Below, one piece after another: positions 45,119 to 54,193 of a DNA stretch of 64,000 nucleotides. The stretch lies in NCBI RefSeq assembly GCF_003112575.1, contig NZ_BEWC01000001.1:434001-498000 (forward strand). Reading direction: 5' to 3'. Under the pieces are notes generated by a model, which saw only the letters and a program-made list of their open reading frames with translations, was not told the DNA's origin and ran no database searches. The first letter of the stretch is position 1. Each line of letters opens with the position of its first letter. This DNA is from Streptomyces ardesiacus. GTDB taxonomy: Bacteria > Actinomycetota > Actinomycetes > Streptomycetales > Streptomycetaceae. The position numbers and the translations under genes are program-made.

Positions 45119-47001
45119 CGTCCGCCGGACACCGCGCGCAGGCACCCGACGACGCGGGTACCGGGGCCGGGGCCGGGGCGGTGCGCCGGCTGGCGCCGTC
45201 CGCGCGGCGCTTCCTCGCCCGCCGCCGGGGCGTGCTGGTGCGGCTGGCGCTCTGGTCGCTGGCCGAGTCGGGGCAGGCCTTCCTGGTGGGCTACGGCGTC
45301 GCCCGCTCCGTCGACGACGGCTTCCTCGCCGGGGATCCGCGCCGGGGGCTGCTGTGGCTCGCGGTCGCCGTGGCCGCCGTACTGACCGGCGCCCCGGTCG
45401 TCCGGGGGGTGTTCGCGCAGCTCGCCGGACTGACGGAGCCGCTGCGCGACGCCCTGGTGCGGCGCGCCGTCGACCGGTCCCTGGTCCGGGTGGCCGCGGG
45501 CGGCTCCGGCGGGCCGGACCGGGCGGCCGTGTCCCGGCTGACCAACCAGGTCGAGATCGCCCGCGACAGTTTCGCCGGCCTCGTCCTCACCCTGCGCTCC
45601 TTCGTCTTCACCGCCGTCGGCGCACTGCTCGGCCTCCTGTCCCTGCACCCGGCCCTCCTCGTCGTCGTGATGCCCCCGCTGGCGGCCGGTCTCGCGCTGT
45701 TCCTGGTCACGCTGCGGCCCATGGCGGCCGCCCAGCGCCGAGCCCTGGCGGCCGACGAGGCCCTGGGCGACCACGCGGCACGCGCCCGTGCCGCGCTGCG
45801 GGACCTCACCGCCTGCGGCACCGGGCCCGCGGCCGAACGGCGCGGAGCGGACCTGGTGGCCGACGCCGCCGCGGCGGCGCGGACGCTGGCCGGGTGGGCG
45901 GCGGTGCGCACGGCGGCACTCGGCGTCGCGGGCCATCTGCCCGTGCTCGCCCTGCTGGTGGCGGTGGGGTGGCTGCGCGGGCGGGGGGTGAGCGCGGGCG
46001 CGCTGCTGGGCGCCTTCACCTACCTCGTGCAGTCCCTGCTGCCCGCCCTGCACACACTGATGACCGCGCTCGGCGCCGCCGGGGCCCGGCTGCTGGTCGT
46101 CCTCGACCGGATCGTGGGCCCGCCACCGGACCCCACCGACGCCCCGGTGGCGACGGCTTCCCGAGCGGACACCGCCGACGGCCACGGCCACGGCCACGGC
46201 CGCGTCCACTGCCACGGCACCGGCGGGCGGTCACCCGACGGTGCAAGCCCGGCGCAGCACGGGGCCGCCCCGGTCCCGGCGCTGGAACTGCGCTCCGTCA
46301 CCCTGTCCTACGGCGCCCGTGCCGAGCCCGTGCTGGACTCGCTCGACCTGAGCGTCGCCGCGGGGGAACACCTCGCCGTCGTCGGACCGAGCGGCATCGG
46401 CAAGTCCACCCTCACCCGCCTCGCCGCGGGCACGCTCGCGCCGAGCGGCGGAGAGGTGCGGGTGGCCGGGAGCCCGGTCGCGGGGCGCACCGCCCCGGAG
46501 CTGGCCGCCCTGCGGGTGCTGGTCCCGCAGGAGGCGTACGTCTTCTCCGGCACGGTCGCCGACAACCTCGCGTACCTCCGGCCGGACGCGGGCCGTGAGG
46601 AACTCGACGCGGCGTTACGGGCGTTCGGCCTGCGGCCCCTGGTCGAGCGGCTGGGCGGGCTGGACGCACCGGTGCGGCCCGTCGAACTCTCACCGGGGGA
46701 GAGGCAGTTGATCGCGCTGGTCCGCGCCCACCTGTCGCCCGCCCCCCTGCTGCTGCTCGACGAGGCCACCTGCCACCTCGACCCGGCGTCCGAGGCTCGC
46801 GCCGAGGAGGCCCTCGCGGCGCGGCCGGGAACGCTGCTCGTGGTGGCGCACCGGCTCTCCTCCGCGGTCCGGGCCGACCGGACCCTGGTGCTGGACGGCG
46901 TACGGGCGGTGTGCGGCACGCACGACGAACTGCTGGGCCGTTCGCCGCTCTACCGGGACCTGACAGGCCACTGGTGCGCCCGGCCGTCCCGGCGGCCCTG
47001 A
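45115..47001 (+). CDS. ramB: RamB, ABC exporter half (membrane + ATPase)
   Basis: 628 residues from GTG 45115. Exporter membrane domain (~30-340), then a linker, then the ATPase: Walker A VVGPSGIGKSTL (~423), signature L-S-P-G-E (~524, Gly to Pro change), Walker B LLLLDEATCHLD (~545). The linker (~355-367) reads DGHGHGHGRVHCHG, an unusual His-rich patch. Asymmetric signature motifs in RamA (LSGGE) and RamB (LSPGE) suggest a heterodimer with one main ATP site. Convergent with ramR. Confidence 0.95.
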   Translation: MTSAGHRAQAPDDAGTGAGAGAVRRLAPSARRFLARRRGVLVRLALWSLAESGQAFLVGYGVARSVDDGFLAGDPRRGLLWLAVAVAAVLTGAPVVRGVFAQLAGLTEPLRDALVRRAVDRSLVRVAAGGSGGPDRAAVSRLTNQVEIARDSFAGLVLTLRSFVFTAVGALLGLLSLHPALLVVVMPPLAAGLALFLVTLRPMAAAQRRALAADEALGDHAARARAALRDLTACGTGPAAERRGADLVADAAAAARTLAGWAAVRTAALGVAGHLPVLALLVAVGWLRGRGVSAGALLGAFTYLVQSLLPALHTLMTALGAAGARLLVVLDRIVGPPPDPTDAPVATASRADTADGHGHGHGRVHCHGTGGRSPDGASPAQHGAAPVPALELRSVTLSYGARAEPVLDSLDLSVAAGEHLAVVGPSGIGKSTLTRLAAGTLAPSGGEVRVAGSPVAGRTAPELAALRVLVPQEAYVFSGTVADNLAYLRPDAGREELDAALRAFGLRPLVERLGGLDAPVRPVELSPGERQLIALVRAHLSPAPLLLLDEATCHLDPASEARAEEALAARPGTLLVVAHRLSSAVRADRTLVLDGVRAVCGTHDELLGRSPLYRDLTGHWCARPSRRP

Positions 47002-47035
47002 GCGCGGACCGCCCCCGTGCGGCGCCACCCGCCGT

Positions 47036-47632
47036 TCACGTCCAGCCGGCGCTCTGGACGATGCGGATCGCGTCGACCCGGTTGCGGGCGCCCACCTTCC
47101 GGATGGCCGTGGCCATGTAGTTGCGGACCGTCCCCCGGGACAGGTGCAGGCGCGCCGCTATCTCGGCGATCGGCGCCCCCTGCGAGGCCAGGGCCAGGAC
47201 GCTCAGCTCCCTCGTGGTCAGCGGCATCTCCGCGCCCTCCAGCAGCGCCACGGTGAGCGTCTCGTCCAGGAAGCGTTCGCCCTTGGCGACGGTGTGCACC
47301 GCGGTGATCAGCCGGTGGGCCGGGGCGTTCTTGTCGACCAGCCCGAGGGCGCCCCCGTCGAACGCCCGGCGCAGCACCCCCGGCCGCTTGGCGGTCGTCA
47401 GCACGACGAGCCGGTCCCCGTACCGGGTCCGCAGGCGCACCGCGCGTCCGTCGTCCGGGCCCGTCAGGCACTCCCCGTCGACGACGCAGACGTCCGTCGG
47501 CGGCGTCACACGCGCCTCGCCGTCGGCGTCGGGACACTGCGAGGACACGTCCAGCCGGTCGTCGGATCTGAGCAGGTGCGCCAGCGCCGACCGCAGCAGC
47601 GTCTCGTCGTGCACCACGACAATACGAACCAT
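47036..47632 (-). CDS. ramR: RamR, LuxR-family response regulator activating ram
   Basis: 198 residues from ATG 47632 (GGGGGAG immediately upstream; GTG 47641 also possible). Receiver domain residues 1-~115 and LuxR HTH ~135-198 (LTTRELSVLALASQGAPIAE, LSRGTVRNYMATAIRK). The phosphorylation pocket is incomplete: the usual Asp-Asp pair is His8-Asp9, with Asp52 and Lys101 retained. RamR homologues are known to work without a dedicated kinase gene, and none is here. Essential activator of ramCSAB in S. coelicolor. Confidence 0.95.
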   Translation of the reverse strand: MVRIVVVHDETLLRSALAHLLRSDDRLDVSSQCPDADGEARVTPPTDVCVVDGECLTGPDDGRAVRLRTRYGDRLVVLTTAKRPGVLRRAFDGGALGLVDKNAPAHRLITAVHTVAKGERFLDETLTVALLEGAEMPLTTRELSVLALASQGAPIAEIAARLHLSRGTVRNYMATAIRKVGARNRVDAIRIVQSAGWT

Positions 47633-48176
47633 CTCCCCCACCTCATTGTCCGGCGGCGGTCCCGTACGGACCGCCGGCTCCGCGCGCCCCCGCGCGCCAC
47701 GGGCCATGTGCCCCCAACCGGGACGGTGGAACACCACGCGTACGCACGTGCGAACGGCTTCGGAGGCAATGCGCCGTCGCCGAAGCCGTGCGGAGGGACG
47801 GGCGGGACGGGTGGCCCGGTGAAGAAGGGCGGATAACACACCGGTCCGCGGACGGCGCGGGGGCCCGGGGGATCCGGCGGGCGGCGGCCGGCCCCGCCAC
47901 CCGCGCCCTGTCGTCCAGGCCACGAGGGGGTTCCGGCCACCGGAGCCGCCCGCACCCGCCCTCCGGGTCCGGGCGGACGCGGTTTCGGCCGCTGCCGGAT
48001 CGGCCGAAAACCGCCGCTGCCCAATCTGGCGCGAAAGGCACCGCGCCGCACGAGGTCGGGGACTGTCGGTGGGCGCCCCTAGTCTTTGGCCAACACCTCA
48101 GCAGAGCGTGCTGGTTCACAGCCCGGCTCGCGTGCTGTGCCGTGTGTTCCCCGTGGTGGCGAGAGGCGAAGAGCTG
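47633..48176. promoter_or_regulatory. ramR upstream region with inverted repeats (544 bp)
   Basis: No gene seen. Contains a perfect 10-bp palindrome CGCACGTGCG (47743-47752) and next to it an inverted repeat ACGGCTTCGG (47754-47763) / CCGAAGCCGT (47780-47789) with a 16-nt spacer. Both lie 110-160 bp upstream of ramR, a place for regulator binding or a leader structure. The right part presumably holds the promoter of the DUF4132 gene. Confidence 0.5.
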
Positions 48177-49043
48177 ATGGGTTGGCTGGCAGCGGGCGAC
48201 AGGTACGAAGTCGCCCTGGTGGAGGGCCGGGTGGTGGCGCGGGCCACGTCCGCGACGCGGGACGGGCACGAGCGCACCCTGCCCGCGGAGATACGGGACC
48301 GGCCCGAGGTGGTCGAACTCCAGCGCTTCGCCGAGTGGCTGGACCGGCACGCCGCCGAGTGCGCGGCCCAGGTCACCGCCTGGATGGTGTCCTCGCTGCC
48401 GGTGCCGGCCGGGCTGCTGGCGCAGGTGTGGCCCGACGAGGCCTGGCGGGCGGCGCTGCGGGACATCGTCGTCGTCGGCGAGGGACCCGACGAGACCGGT
48501 TTCCTGCGCGACGCCGACGGGACGGGCGGACTGCGGGTGGTGAACCTGGACGGCGAGACCGCCCGGCTGACCTCGCCCACGGTCACCATGCCCCACCCGG
48601 TCCTCCTGCCCGACCTGGAGGAACTGCGGACCTTCGCCGCCGAGGCGGGCGTGGTCCAGGGCGTGGAGCAGATCCACCGCGCCACCTGGCTCAAGCCCGC
48701 CGGCACGGACGGCGGTGCCGACTCGGTCTCCGAGTTCGCGGGCGCCGAGTACCGCTCGTGGTTCCACCTCTCCGCCCGCGCCACCTCCCTCGGCTACCGG
48801 ATCTCCGGCAGCGCCGTGGTCGACCGCGTCCGGGACGACGGCCGCACCGTCACCGCACGTGTCGGCATGAGCGACCCCTACACCGAGGAGAAGGCGTGGA
48901 CCGGCCGCCTGTCCTGGCACCGCGGGGACGATCGCGGCAGGCTCCCGCTGAGCGAGGTCGGCCCCGTCGCCTGGTCCGAGGGCATGCGCATGGCCGCCGC
49001 CCTGCACGCCGGCCGCACCGTGCCCACGGACGACGCCCGGTGA
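48177..49043 (+). CDS. DUF4132-domain protein
   Basis: 288 residues from ATG 48177 (AGAGGCGAAGAG upstream). The region W-R-A-A-L-R-D-I through LPHPVLLPD-like T-M-P-H-P-V-L-L-P-D-L-E-E-L and G-V-V-Q-G-V-E-Q-I-H-R resembles the DUF4132 domain that ends E. coli MolR/YehI proteins. Function unknown. First of four same-strand genes; 40 bp before the giant protein gene. The locus composition (DUF4132, DUF5682, VWA, SWIM) parallels the enterobacterial yeh cluster. Confidence 0.75.
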   Translation: MGWLAAGDRYEVALVEGRVVARATSATRDGHERTLPAEIRDRPEVVELQRFAEWLDRHAAECAAQVTAWMVSSLPVPAGLLAQVWPDEAWRAALRDIVVVGEGPDETGFLRDADGTGGLRVVNLDGETARLTSPTVTMPHPVLLPDLEELRTFAAEAGVVQGVEQIHRATWLKPAGTDGGADSVSEFAGAEYRSWFHLSARATSLGYRISGSAVVDRVRDDGRTVTARVGMSDPYTEEKAWTGRLSWHRGDDRGRLPLSEVGPVAWSEGMRMAAALHAGRTVPTDDAR

Positions 49044-49083
49044 ACGCACCCCACGCACGCACACCCGAGAAAGGCAAGCGATC

Positions 49084-52000
49084 ATGAGCGACGGCACGAC
49101 CCCGGACGGGGCGGTCGCAGAGGTGGAGGAACTGCTGCGCGCGGGAGCCGTACTGCCGCCGGGCACCACCCGGGCAGGCGACCGCGCCGTGCCCGTGTTC
49201 ACCCGCGCCTACCGGCACCCGGGCCTGGACGACCGGATCGTCGTACGCCTGACGCCCGAGGACCCGTCCGCCGAGGAGCCCGCCGGGGGCGGCGGCGGAT
49301 TCCTCGGCCTGCGGCCGGCGGGCGAACCGGTCGAGGTCGGGGTCGGACAGCACCGGGCGATGGGCTTCCCCGAATGGGTGCTGGTCCGCCACCCCGCCGA
49401 CGGCCATCTCGCGATGTCCCTGGTCGAGGAGATGGACAAGATCGCCCGGACGGTGCGCTCCCGTCCGAAGAGGGCCCGCGCCGCCTACGAGTCGGCCGGT
49501 GAGCGCCTCGCGGGCTCGGTGCCGCACTTCCTGCCCACCTTCTACGAGGAGGCCGGCCGGGTGTTCCTGGCCGCGGGCCAGCAGGCGTACGCCTCCCAGA
49601 TGTTCGTCAACGCGCGCAAGGCCGAGACGGCCCACGCCCTGCCGTTCGACGAGGCCCGCATGGATGCCGTGTTCCTGGAGTTCGCCCTCGCCGACGCCGT
49701 GCCGACCAAGGTGCTCTCCGCCTACGCCAAGGGGCTGGCGTCCCGGGTGCCGGCCGCCACCGCCTTCCGGCACCTGCGCGGGCTGTTCGTCCGGCTCGCC
49801 GCGCACGGCGTGGCACCGTCGAGCCCCGGCGCGAGCGACCTGCGCAGGCTGGCGAAGGCCGCCGCGGGCAAGAACGCGCTCGCCGAGGAGATGGCCTACC
49901 TGCGCGAGGTGCTGCCGCTGCCGGGCACCCTCAAGGCACCGCCCGGCTGGTGGAAGGCCCACCTGGCCGCCCTGCGGGAACTGACCCGGCGCGAACCCGG
50001 CGTCCGCGGCACCCTGCTGGGGCTGCTGCCCGAGGGCTGGGAGCAGGACGACCTGGGCCAGTGGCTCGGCCTGCTGGAGAAGACCGGCGCGACCGAGGGA
50101 CTGTGCGACGCCGGGCTGCCCGCCGAGACGCGGTCCCCGGACGGCACGGCCGGCTGGATGCGCAGGTTCCTCCACCTGTGCCGCACCGACGACTGGCGCC
50201 TCGCACCGCCCGAGCTGTACCCGCTCGTCGACCGTCTCGCCGACACCCTGCGCGCCGAACTGCACGCCGAGGGCGGCACCCTGCCGCCCCCCGTCAGCGA
50301 CGTCGACCTCCTCGACCAGCTCCTCGCCCTGCGCATCCCGGTCGGCGACCCCGAGGAGCGCCCCGGCCTGGGCCTGCAGGAATGGGCGGCCCGCGACGAG
50401 CGGCGCGACCTGCTGGCCCTCGCCGCCGACAGCCGCTTCCGCGCGGCCTTCCGGCGCGGCTGCCCCAGCTACGAACGCAAGGGCATCGACAGGCGCACCG
50501 TGACCCGGCTGGCCGAGTCGCCGGGCGGACGCCCGATGCTCGCCGAATGGGTCGCCGGTGTCGGCCGCAGGTATCTCACCAGCAACCTCGGCGAGTTCGC
50601 CGCCTACGACGGCCCGTTCCAAACGCTGGCGTGGCTGCCGGGCGAGGTCCTCGCCACCGCCGAGCAGGAGGTGCGGGATGCCCTGGGCACCGGCATGGCG
50701 CCGGGCCTCGCCCGCGCCCTGCGGTCCGGGATCCTCGACGAACTGGGCTGGCCCGCCTGGGAGGAGGCGGTCGGCACGCCCGCGACGCCCGAGGACGCGC
50801 GGAGCACCCTCGTGAGCGAGGCATGGCCGCACCTGATCGTCTTCCGCGACGGCTGCGCCCGGGTGATCGGAGCCGAGGGCACGGTCCTCAGCCACGAGAT
50901 GCGCCTCCCGGCGCCCTCGGAGCGCTCGGGCACCGAGGCCCGCTACGTGGACGGCGGGCTCCTCGTCTTCTGGCAGGGACTCTCCTCCTCCGGCTTCTCC
51001 GGCTCCTACGGCTACTGGTACGCCCCCGACACCGGCGCCTCCCCGCCCACGGAGGTCGACGGCGACGTCCGCTCCCCGTATGCCTGCCACGCGAACGAGA
51101 AGGGCGGAACCAACGGCATGCGCGGCACCTCCCTCCCGCTCCCCGGGGGCGGCCGGGCCACCGGAGGCCGCGTGCTGCGGCGGGGAGACACCCACGTGCC
51201 GCACGGACGGCCCGTGATCGGCGACGGCACGTCGTACTGGGTCTGGGTCAGGGACTGGTCCGACGAGGCAAACAGTGCCTGGTTCGCCTACGACCCGGCC
51301 GCCGGCACGGTGGGGGAGCGCGACGAGCCGGACTGGTTCAGGCAGGGGCTGCGCGCCGCGCCGGAGGGCAGCACCCTCGGCACCGCCTGGCTGCTGCCCG
51401 CCCCCTCCGTCGCCCCGGGACCGGTGTCCGCCCCGGTGGACGGTGTCCTCGGCTGGCGGGTTCTCACGCTGCCCGACGGCACACGACGGGGCGAGGACCT
51501 GGCCGGCCGTTCCGTCGTCGTCCCCCCGCGCGTGGGCGGAAACCCGGAGCACGCGCTGGTCTTCCCCGGCACCGACCGGGTCGTGACCGTCATGCGATGG
51601 TCGACCGACCTCCAACTGCGGGACGCCGAAGGCGCGGTGCTCGCCCACGTCGACGGCCACCAGACGGCCGGGCCCTTCTCCGCCGGCACCCCGCTGCTGC
51701 CGCCCCTGCGCTACTGGCCCCTGCTCCGCCCCCGCGACCCGCAGGGCTCCGCCGCACTGCGCCGGGTCGGCGACGACACCGCGGCGGCCCTGCTGGCCGC
51801 GGCCCTGGCGGAGGCACCCGCAGGCACCGCGGAGGACCGGGACCCGGTGCTCGCCCCCGTGCGCACCCTGCTGCCGGAGGTCGGCCACGAGGCCCTGCGC
51901 CGGGGCATCACCGGTCTGGTCCGGTACGCCGCCGAGCAACAGCGCACCCTGGACGCCGCCCTGGCCCGGCTGGACGCGGCGGTCCGGGGCACCGCCCCGG

Positions 52001-54105
52001 AGGAACCCCGGGCCGCGCTCGGCGACGCCCTGCTCGCCTCCGCGCTGAACAGCGTCGGCCTCACCGAACGCGACGCGCGCTGGTACTACGACTTCCAGCA
52101 CTACCTCTTCGGCCTGCCGCACCTCCTGGCCCAGTCGATGAAGGACCTGCCCGAGCCCGCCACCGCCGGCACCCCGCGGCAGGCGCCCACCGGGCACGGG
52201 CCGCTGAAGCACCTGAACGCGGTGGCCCTGCCCGAGCTGCCCGCCGTACTGGCGCTCAGGGCGGCCTGCGAGGCCACCGTGGAGGAGCACCGGCAGGCCC
52301 TGGACGTCTTCCTCGGCGAACTGGACGCCCAGGGACTGACCGAGCTGGACCCCGGCCACTGGCGCCGCGTCCACCTGGCCCTCGAACCCCACGCCTTCGA
52401 CAGCCCCGGCGCCACGCACACGCAGGGGACCGTGCTCGGTCTGGGCGGCGGCGAGTTCCTCGTCTTCCCCGACTCCTGGTACCGGTTCGTCCGCGAGTAC
52501 GGCGACTACGAGATCAGGGGCAGGCACTACGGCGCGGTCCACCACGACCCCTCCGGCCGCTTCGAGACACCCGCACCCTTCACCCTGGTGTCCGAAAAGC
52601 CCTTCGTCCCGGAACCGGCCCGGCCGCCCGGCTGGGTCGCCGCCTTCCGCGCCGAACTGGCCGAGCGCGGCCCCGCGCCCTGGCGCCCCGAGGCCGCCGA
52701 GGAGTTCGCCCGGCTCACCGGGGTCACCCCGACCACGGCCAGGATGGTCCTCGCCGGGATGCCGCAGATCGACGACAAGCGCACGAACGTGCCCTCCGCG
52801 ACGCTCAAGACCATCGGAGTGAAGGCGGCCGACGCCCGCGTGTCCAAGGACGACCTCAGATCCCTCGACAGCGCCGCCCTGCGGGCCGTCGTGGCCGCCC
52901 TGCTGCCCGCCGAACCGTCCCGGCTGTGGACCCACGGCCCCGACACCGCCCGCGCGGCCGAGGTCTGGAACGAACGTCTCGGCCGGCGCACCCCACTGCC
53001 CGAGGACGTGCTGCACGACGCCGTCCGCACCGTCGAGCCCGTGGGCTGGGCCCCCGCCGACGCCCTGCGGGGTTTCGCGGACCTGGCCACCGAACCGCGG
53101 TTGACGACGGATAAGACCTGGAGCTTCGGCGCCTACTCCGTCGTAACCGCCGAGAAGACGCCCGCCTTCGACGGCTCGGTCCTCAAGGGATCGGTGGCCC
53201 TGGCCGCGTGGCTCGCCCACCGGCTCCCCTCCGGCGACCCCCTCCGGGCCACCCTGCCCGGCGTCCTGACCGCGCTGCGCGAACGCCTGGCCCACCCCGG
53301 CCTGCTGCTCGCCCTGGACCGGCGGGAGATCGACTGGGAGGCGTTCCGGCGGGCCGCCGGGGAACCCACGGAGACCGGCGACGGCTTCGAGCGCTACGGC
53401 GCGGTGGAGGTGAGCACCGTGAGCCCCCGGACCCTCGCCGCCGTCCGGCCGGCGCTGCTGGACCCGACCGGTCACGAGGCGCATCTGTCCGCCCTGTGCA
53501 CCGGCGAGCGGCCGAACGCCCAGGAGACGGCACTGCGCCTGGTCCACGACCGGCCCTTCGCCGAACTGCTCGCCGACCCCGGCAACCCCCTGGCCGGCGA
53601 GCGCGACGCCGACGGGCTGTGGTGGCCCCAGGACCCGGCCCGCTCCGTGCCCGACCTGGTCGGCGAGGTGGCCGGACGGTACGGCGTCGGCGAGGACGCC
53701 GCCGTGCTGTACCTGATGCTGCTCGCCCTGCCGGACCCCACCGACCGCAACACCGCCCGCTGGACCGGCTGGGGCGGGCAGCGGGGCGGAACGGCCCGGC
53801 TGCGGGCCGCCCGCGCCGAACTCGCCGCCACCGGCCTCGTGGTCGAGGGCAGCCGCGCCAAGGCCGGACGCTCGCTGTTCCTGCCCGGCGGCTGGACGCG
53901 GTTGCCCACCCCGCACCTGCCGCTGGAGCGGTGGAAGCTGCCGATGTACGACCTGCTGGAGGGCGAGGCGCCCGTCCTGGGAGTCGTCGTGCCCACCCGG
54001 CCCGTGGCCGTGCTGTACCGCGAGGCCTGGCAGCGCGTCCAGGAGGGGGACGGACCGCGCCTGGAGGACATGGAGGTGCCGCGACCTCGCACACGCCGCC
54101 GCTGA
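49084..54105 (+). CDS. Giant uncharacterised protein (1673 aa) of the DUF4132/VWA/SWIM locus
   Basis: 1673 residues from ATG 49084 (GAAAGG upstream). Cytoplasmic in character: no signal peptide or membrane helices seen. The N-terminal ~400 residues are helical, including FLPTFYEEAGRVFLAAGQQA, a repeat-like helical pair. Residues ~600-900 contain Trp/Gly/Asp-rich strands such as GSYGYWYAPDTG and SYWVWVRDW that suggest beta-propeller-like blades. The C-terminal third is helical with DAAVLYLMLLALPDPTDRN and WTGWGGQRGG. No Walker A motif found. Function unknown; by position it may be the scaffold or sensor partner of the downstream VWA and SWIM proteins. Confidence 0.8.
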   Translation: MSDGTTPDGAVAEVEELLRAGAVLPPGTTRAGDRAVPVFTRAYRHPGLDDRIVVRLTPEDPSAEEPAGGGGGFLGLRPAGEPVEVGVGQHRAMGFPEWVLVRHPADGHLAMSLVEEMDKIARTVRSRPKRARAAYESAGERLAGSVPHFLPTFYEEAGRVFLAAGQQAYASQMFVNARKAETAHALPFDEARMDAVFLEFALADAVPTKVLSAYAKGLASRVPAATAFRHLRGLFVRLAAHGVAPSSPGASDLRRLAKAAAGKNALAEEMAYLREVLPLPGTLKAPPGWWKAHLAALRELTRREPGVRGTLLGLLPEGWEQDDLGQWLGLLEKTGATEGLCDAGLPAETRSPDGTAGWMRRFLHLCRTDDWRLAPPELYPLVDRLADTLRAELHAEGGTLPPPVSDVDLLDQLLALRIPVGDPEERPGLGLQEWAARDERRDLLALAADSRFRAAFRRGCPSYERKGIDRRTVTRLAESPGGRPMLAEWVAGVGRRYLTSNLGEFAAYDGPFQTLAWLPGEVLATAEQEVRDALGTGMAPGLARALRSGILDELGWPAWEEAVGTPATPEDARSTLVSEAWPHLIVFRDGCARVIGAEGTVLSHEMRLPAPSERSGTEARYVDGGLLVFWQGLSSSGFSGSYGYWYAPDTGASPPTEVDGDVRSPYACHANEKGGTNGMRGTSLPLPGGGRATGGRVLRRGDTHVPHGRPVIGDGTSYWVWVRDWSDEANSAWFAYDPAAGTVGERDEPDWFRQGLRAAPEGSTLGTAWLLPAPSVAPGPVSAPVDGVLGWRVLTLPDGTRRGEDLAGRSVVVPPRVGGNPEHALVFPGTDRVVTVMRWSTDLQLRDAEGAVLAHVDGHQTAGPFSAGTPLLPPLRYWPLLRPRDPQGSAALRRVGDDTAAALLAAALAEAPAGTAEDRDPVLAPVRTLLPEVGHEALRRGITGLVRYAAEQQRTLDAALARLDAAVRGTAPEEPRAALGDALLASALNSVGLTERDARWYYDFQHYLFGLPHLLAQSMKDLPEPATAGTPRQAPTGHGPLKHLNAVALPELPAVLALRAACEATVEEHRQALDVFLGELDAQGLTELDPGHWRRVHLALEPHAFDSPGATHTQGTVLGLGGGEFLVFPDSWYRFVREYGDYEIRGRHYGAVHHDPSGRFETPAPFTLVSEKPFVPEPARPPGWVAAFRAELAERGPAPWRPEAAEEFARLTGVTPTTARMVLAGMPQIDDKRTNVPSATLKTIGVKAADARVSKDDLRSLDSAALRAVVAALLPAEPSRLWTHGPDTARAAEVWNERLGRRTPLPEDVLHDAVRTVEPVGWAPADALRGFADLATEPRLTTDKTWSFGAYSVVTAEKTPAFDGSVLKGSVALAAWLAHRLPSGDPLRATLPGVLTALRERLAHPGLLLALDRREIDWEAFRRAAGEPTETGDGFERYGAVEVSTVSPRTLAAVRPALLDPTGHEAHLSALCTGERPNAQETALRLVHDRPFAELLADPGNPLAGERDADGLWWPQDPARSVPDLVGEVAGRYGVGEDAAVLYLMLLALPDPTDRNTARWTGWGGQRGGTARLRAARAELAATGLVVEGSRAKAGRSLFLPGGWTRLPTPHLPLERWKLPMYDLLEGEAPVLGVVVPTRPVAVLYREAWQRVQEGDGPRLEDMEVPRPRTRRR

Positions 54106-54193
54106 GGTCCGCCCCCGGCGGGGACGGCCGCCGCACGCCGCCGTCCCCGCCCCTCCTTCTCCTCCCCCCTCCCACGCCCACGCCCCTGGACCC

